From Brasenia schreberi (Eukaryota > Streptophyta > Magnoliopsida > Nymphaeales > Cabombaceae), in contig JAYKKT010000059.1 of assembly GCA_036023115.1 (NCBI GenBank), positions 3,572,001-3,636,000 on the forward strand: DNA of 64,000 nucleotides. The letters run 5' to 3'. The position numbers and the translations under genes are program-made. Each line of letters opens with the position of its first letter. Position 1 is the first letter of the stretch. A model generated the notes under the pieces. That model worked only from the letters and a program-made list of their open reading frames with translations. It was not told the DNA's origin and searched no databases. Positions 61,201-64,000 of the stretch are shown in pieces.

Positions 61201-62258
61201 TTTTGAGAGGTCGAAACCAGATGTAGGTCGTGGGTATCGAACTCATGATCTTCAACTTGTGAGTCAACCTCCTATCCAGGTGAACTATAGCACTTTGCGC
61301 AGAAACCATCATTGTCAGCCTCTCCTTCCTTAGTAGAATCAATGGCGTAGAATCAATGGCTGATCTACATGGAGGAGTATGCGGCAGCTGCCCCTCTTGA
61401 AATTTTAAAATTTTAGAATTAAACCTACGTTTTACTTTTTTTTACTTTGAATATATGGTTGAGATTCGTGCTTCACCGCTAACACGATGAAATATGTAAG
61501 TCTCTCCTTTAACACTATCTTCTAGATCCACCACTGAGTGGGGTTTATGTATGAAAAAGAAACAAATGCCAGCTTCAACTTCTTCAGCCTCGAAGAAATA
61601 AAGGAAATAGAAACTAAAACTTGTGACTCGAAATGCACAGTGTTACCTGTTACCCAACGAGCCATGCAGCTTGACGATGATCTCTTCTTCCTCTGGAGAG
61701 ATGTTCCCTCTCTTCAAGTCTGACCTAAGGTAGTTGATCCATCTGAGCCTGCAACTCTTCCCGCACCTCAACAACCCTTCTCACAGCGTGAGAATAAAGC
61801 AAATTTCAAAGCAAATTCAAAGAAGCTAAAATCTTCCGTGACAAAGTAGAAACCAGGAAAAGAAAACTAATGTCTTTGATGAAAATTAAGTAAAAACGAA
61901 TCGTCTTGCGCTAAGCACCTGACAACCGACATAATATTTTATGAGATATTTTTTTTAAGAGATTTGACCAGTCGACCAATATAGCGCCCGACAGAACCAC
62001 GAAGTTAAGCGTAGATGAACGAGAATGAGGGCGGGATCTCCTAGGAAGTATTCGTGTTGCACCCTATAATCCATCCTACGAAAGAGCTTGGTAAAGAAAA
62101 AGAAAAGATTAATGCGTTTCCAAACCTGCATTCTTGGGCAAGGTTCTCCATGAGCCTTCCCCATTTTCGTGAATATACTTTGTCAAGATCTCATCTTCCT
62201 CGGCCGTCCATCTTCCTTTCTTGAGACCAACCTTCTCACAGCAAGGTGCTCGTCCCAT
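58293..62258 (-). CDS. MYB: R2R3-MYB transcription factor, subgroup 7-like, intact
   Basis: Three exons on the minus strand, 62258-62126 (133 bp), 61776-61647 (130 bp) and 59265-58293 (973 bp), give 411 residues without a break. The 133/130-bp pattern is canonical for R2R3-MYBs. R2 reads [51 protein letters not shown]3 reads [50 protein letters not shown]. The closest remembered relatives are flavonol-pathway activators (Arabidopsis MYB11/12/111), including the C-terminal AAWLLGS resembling their WLLS motif; their GRTSR-type motif is not clear here. R3 has Ala-Trp-Tyr where Ala-Gly-His/Arg is usual. The tail holds four ERES-headed repeats. Intron 1 contains a 5S-rRNA-like sequence, and intron 2 (2.4 kb) contains SINE, hAT-like and LINE-tail relics. 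Expected location is the nucleus, with a role in phenylpropanoid regulation inferred from similarity only. Confidence 0.92.
58659..58940 (-). repeat. Intragenic repeat encoding ERES-headed units in the MYB tail
   Basis: Residues about 204-290 of the MYB protein contain four units headed Glu-Arg-Glu-Ser: [35 protein letters not shown] and ERESCVVDE. Spacing is 23-26 residues, with Leu/Asp-rich ends ([20 protein letters not shown]). The DNA shows a tctctctc core in each unit, so growth from a CT tract is likely. Confidence 0.85.
59338..59430 (-). mobile_element. Decayed LINE/SINE tail in MYB intron 2
   Basis: caacaagtaaaccttttctc, then atagatgaagttggttatacagat, match the reverse complement of the RTE tail with many changes. 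Confidence 0.5.
60270..60350 (+). mobile_element. Decayed LINE/SINE tail in MYB intron 2
   Basis: atagccgaccccacttgatttggggaaaggtttggttg-type sequence (60310-60348) resembles the RTE/SINE 3' end with a 'cttgattt' variant core. No flanking duplication was measured. Confidence 0.5.
61197..61302 (-). mobile_element. tRNA-derived SINE, family B copy 3 (best preserved)
   Basis: Minus strand: gtgctatagttcacctggat (A-box TAGTTCACCTGG), then gaagatcatgagttcgatac (B-box GAGTTCGATACCC), then an A-run near 61205-61197. It is uninterrupted, so it serves as the reference for the split copy at 11120-11425. It lies in MYB intron 2. Confidence 0.65.
61354..61534. mobile_element. hAT-like non-autonomous element, copy 2
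   Basis: It starts CAATGGCTGATCTACATGG and ends GATCCACCACTG, giving imperfect terminal inverted repeats (CAGTGGTGGATC-type). The internal gcggcagctgcccctcttga matches the ggtggccgccccacctga core of the element at 11202-11379. It lies about 110 bp from MYB exon 2, in the intron. Confidence 0.45.
61959..62064 (+). pseudogene. 5S rRNA-derived sequence in MYB intron 1
   Basis: The stretch can be lined up with plant 5S rRNA along most of its length. It has cagaaccacgaagttaagcg (5S: CAGAACTCCGAAGTTAAGCG), cgagaatgagg, gggatctcctaggaagtatt and cgtgttgcaccc. At about 106 bp against 120 it is slightly shortened, and it has about one change in five. The A box (AGTTAAGCG) and the C-box region are partly kept. 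It is antisense to the MYB transcript. It could be a retroposed 5S copy, a 5S-derived SINE, or a remnant of a Cassandra-type TRIM, whose LTRs carry 5S sequence. Confidence 0.8.
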
Positions 62259-62650
62259 CTAGAGGGAGAGAGAAAGGTGCAGTATTTTCTTTTTGCCAAC
62301 TATTATAATAAAAGGGAGAGAGAAAGAGTAGTAGTAGTAGTGCATGAAGTGGGCGGCAAGGGAGTGGTGAGAGGGATTACTGATAAAGTGCATATGTAGT
62401 AATTAAAGAGCCCAAAGAGCGCAGGGACGGAGTGATCATTGAAAAGAAAACAGAAAAAAGAGGCGGAGGAGGAGACACGGGTGCAGTGGGGGCGGGGTGA
62501 CGCACTCTGCGTGGCGACTTCAAAGCGACTAGGCGGAAGACGGATTTGAGCCTCACACGTTGATCCCTTGATTGCGTATTAACTCCTGCCTTTGTCATGC
62601 TGACATTCATTGACCCCCTCATCAATTGCTTTTATGGCTCATCTACTTTC
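62259..62650 (-). promoter_or_regulatory. Upstream region of the MYB gene
   Basis: The stretch carries a CT-rich leader (plus-strand gagagagaaag near 62266 and 62318), a short (GTA)n run at 62325-62341, and a GC-rich patch at 62470-62530. No TATA box or transcription start could be fixed with confidence. Confidence 0.35.
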
Positions 62651-62657
62651 CTTTCAT

Positions 62658-62704
62658 GATATATATATATATATACAGATTACTTCACTATCACGAACAT
62701 TTTC

Positions 62705-62764
<60 letters not shown>

Positions 62765-62808
62765 CCCATACAGATTACTTCACTATCACGAACATTTTCT
62801 TTTCTAAT
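62658..62808. repeat. Two copies of a 40-bp unit separated by (AT)n
   Basis: acagattacttcactatcac...ttttcttttctaat occurs at about 62675-62714 and 62769-62808. The intervening 62712-62762 is AT repeat, and the first copy is preceded by a short AT run. Confidence 0.92.
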
Positions 62809-63029
62809 GTATCAATCACATTTTACAAGCTAATAATGAAAAAAACTATTACTTTTTGGAACTTACAAGTTACCAACTAAATTTAATCACCAACAGTCAA
62901 TGGCTTTAATCGCCCTTTTTTCTAATCTCAACGCCGAAAGAAGCAGGTAGTTGATCTTTAGGTTTTGGGGTGTGAATTCCGATCTTATGGTTAATTAATT
63001 TTGTGGACAACGCTATGCTTACAATATAC

Positions 63030-63036
<7 letters not shown>

Positions 63037-63075
<39 letters not shown>
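63037..63075. repeat. (AT)n microsatellite
   Basis: About 38 bp of pure AT repeat. The 230 bp before it hold no recognised feature. Confidence 0.93.
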
Positions 63076-63078
<3 letters not shown>

Positions 63079-63249
63079 GATTCAAGTAATATGTTTGATT
63101 CACGAGTGAACAAGTCTGACAAGCCCGTCTGGAGTCCCAACAAAGTTAGGAAATGGTTCCTCTAACACTACATGATTGTTTGAAGCCTTCCAGCCTTGGT
63201 CTCTCATCGCATGTGATTGGAGCAGGCCTTTTTCTTTTAATCGTTTGAT

Positions 63250-63375
63250 AAAAGATTTCCTCACCGTGCAGGGTGAGTAGAGGTCACCACCAGTGCGCAA
63301 GCAGATAGGGCTGTCCTGAATAGGCAGAAGCAACTTCTAAGTTATAGGTCCAGAGTTCGATACCAGGGGGCGTGT
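63250..63375 (+). mobile_element. Possible tRNA-derived SINE
   Basis: The sequence ataggtccagagttcgatac has a B-box-like core (AGTTCGATACC). The A-box region upstream (gatagggctgtcctgaatagg) is weak. It is not clearly related to families A or B. Confidence 0.3.
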
Positions 63376-63933
63376 TTATCTGGTATTTTCATTGCATTCA
63401 ATAGTTTCTTTTCAACACTTCTGAAGTCTTCTCTCATTTTTTTTTTCATTTTAAATGTTGCCAGGCCACCTTAGGTTTCTATGATTTTATTTTGCATGGT
63501 GTTCTACCAACATTTTCTCTAATAATAACGATACAGATTTAGCCTTTCTTTGCGACACATGTTCTGCTCAATATTCGTTATAGTCGAGCGGTCTTACTAT
63601 TGCATTACAATGTTTACTTTAAAAATTCATTAATAACTTTTCGTTAGAATCTGAATTCTACATACTGCAGCATATGATTAAATTTAGATCAAAGAGTAGA
63701 GGACACCTGCTGTCTTTCTTCTATGCTGGTGAAAAAAATTAATTACTTGCTGAATTAGTTTGCAAGCCCTTAATTTCCTTCGGAATTATTCTTTTCTAAC
63801 CTTTTAAGCCCAGCCATGCCTTTATCCATTGTTTTCTCTAAGGACGTTCTGTAATGGCTGCGTGTGTTATGCTCTCTCCTCATCTAAGGGAGTGGAAGGT
63901 TGATGTGTAGCTCTCTCCACACTACACTTACAA
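63376..63933. other. No feature recognised
   Basis: AT-rich DNA without a recognised exon. Confidence 0.35.
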
Positions 63934-64000
63934 AACAACAACAACAATAAAACCTTTTCTCATACTAGATGGGTCTGCTACATGAATTCTTTGTTTTTAC
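63934..64000 (-). mobile_element. LINE/SINE 3' end running off the window
   Basis: caacaacaacaataaaacctt, then ttctcatactagatgg and acatgaattctttgttttt, match the reverse complement of the RTE tail. The head would lie beyond the right edge. Confidence 0.75.

Overview
This window looks like nuclear DNA of a flowering plant. The genes have plant families and plant-type introns (GT...AG). An R2R3-MYB gene has the classic 133/130-bp first two exons, and there is a DUF1645 gene and a PPR-DYW relic. The rest is AT-rich and crowded with (AT)n and (GA)n microsatellites, RTE-type LINEs, SINEs and copia/gypsy relics. I cannot place it to species. There is no operon, phage, CRISPR array or defence cassette.

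Region by region. 0-11 kb is mostly debris: a decayed Ty1/copia element (about 1.6-5.2 kb), a PPR-DYW pseudogene end (5.6-6.2 kb), a two-exon DXS fragment on the minus strand (7.3-8.1 kb), and a truncated Ty3/gypsy element on the minus strand (8.2-10.4 kb). 11-16 kb holds a SINE split by a hAT-like insert, then the last three coding exons of the cohesin subunit SCC3/STAG. 19-26 kb is an intact VTI1-type SNARE gene whose fourth intron contains a nearly full-length RTE LINE with 12-bp target-site duplications. 26-32 kb has no recognised gene but carries a perfect 196-bp tandem duplication and SINE/LINE copies. 32.1-40.0 kb is a CTP synthase locus on the minus strand, very probably a pseudogene: it has a frameshift, two damaged splice donors, one exon not found and altered conserved residues. 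A second, 5'-truncated LINE and an LTR-like sequence sit in its introns. 40-45 kb is repeats. 45.4-46.5 kb is an intact single-exon DUF1645 gene on the minus strand. 47-55 kb contains SINEs, a small degraded copia element with both LTRs, and a LINE tail. 58.3-62.3 kb is an intact three-exon R2R3-MYB gene on the minus strand, close to the flavonol-regulator subgroup 7, with a 5S-rRNA-derived sequence in intron 1.

The intact genes do unrelated jobs (vesicle fusion, transcriptional control, a plant-specific nuclear or stress family) and do not form a pathway. The unifying theme is one retroposon family at several scales. There is a 3.3-kb LINE, 5'-truncated LINEs, 194-bp SINE-like elements that share both ends with the LINE, and three tiny 41-44-bp tail-only inserts, each flanked by a 17-20-bp duplication. 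Exon boundaries were placed by eye from splice signals and protein similarity, and may be off by a base or two.
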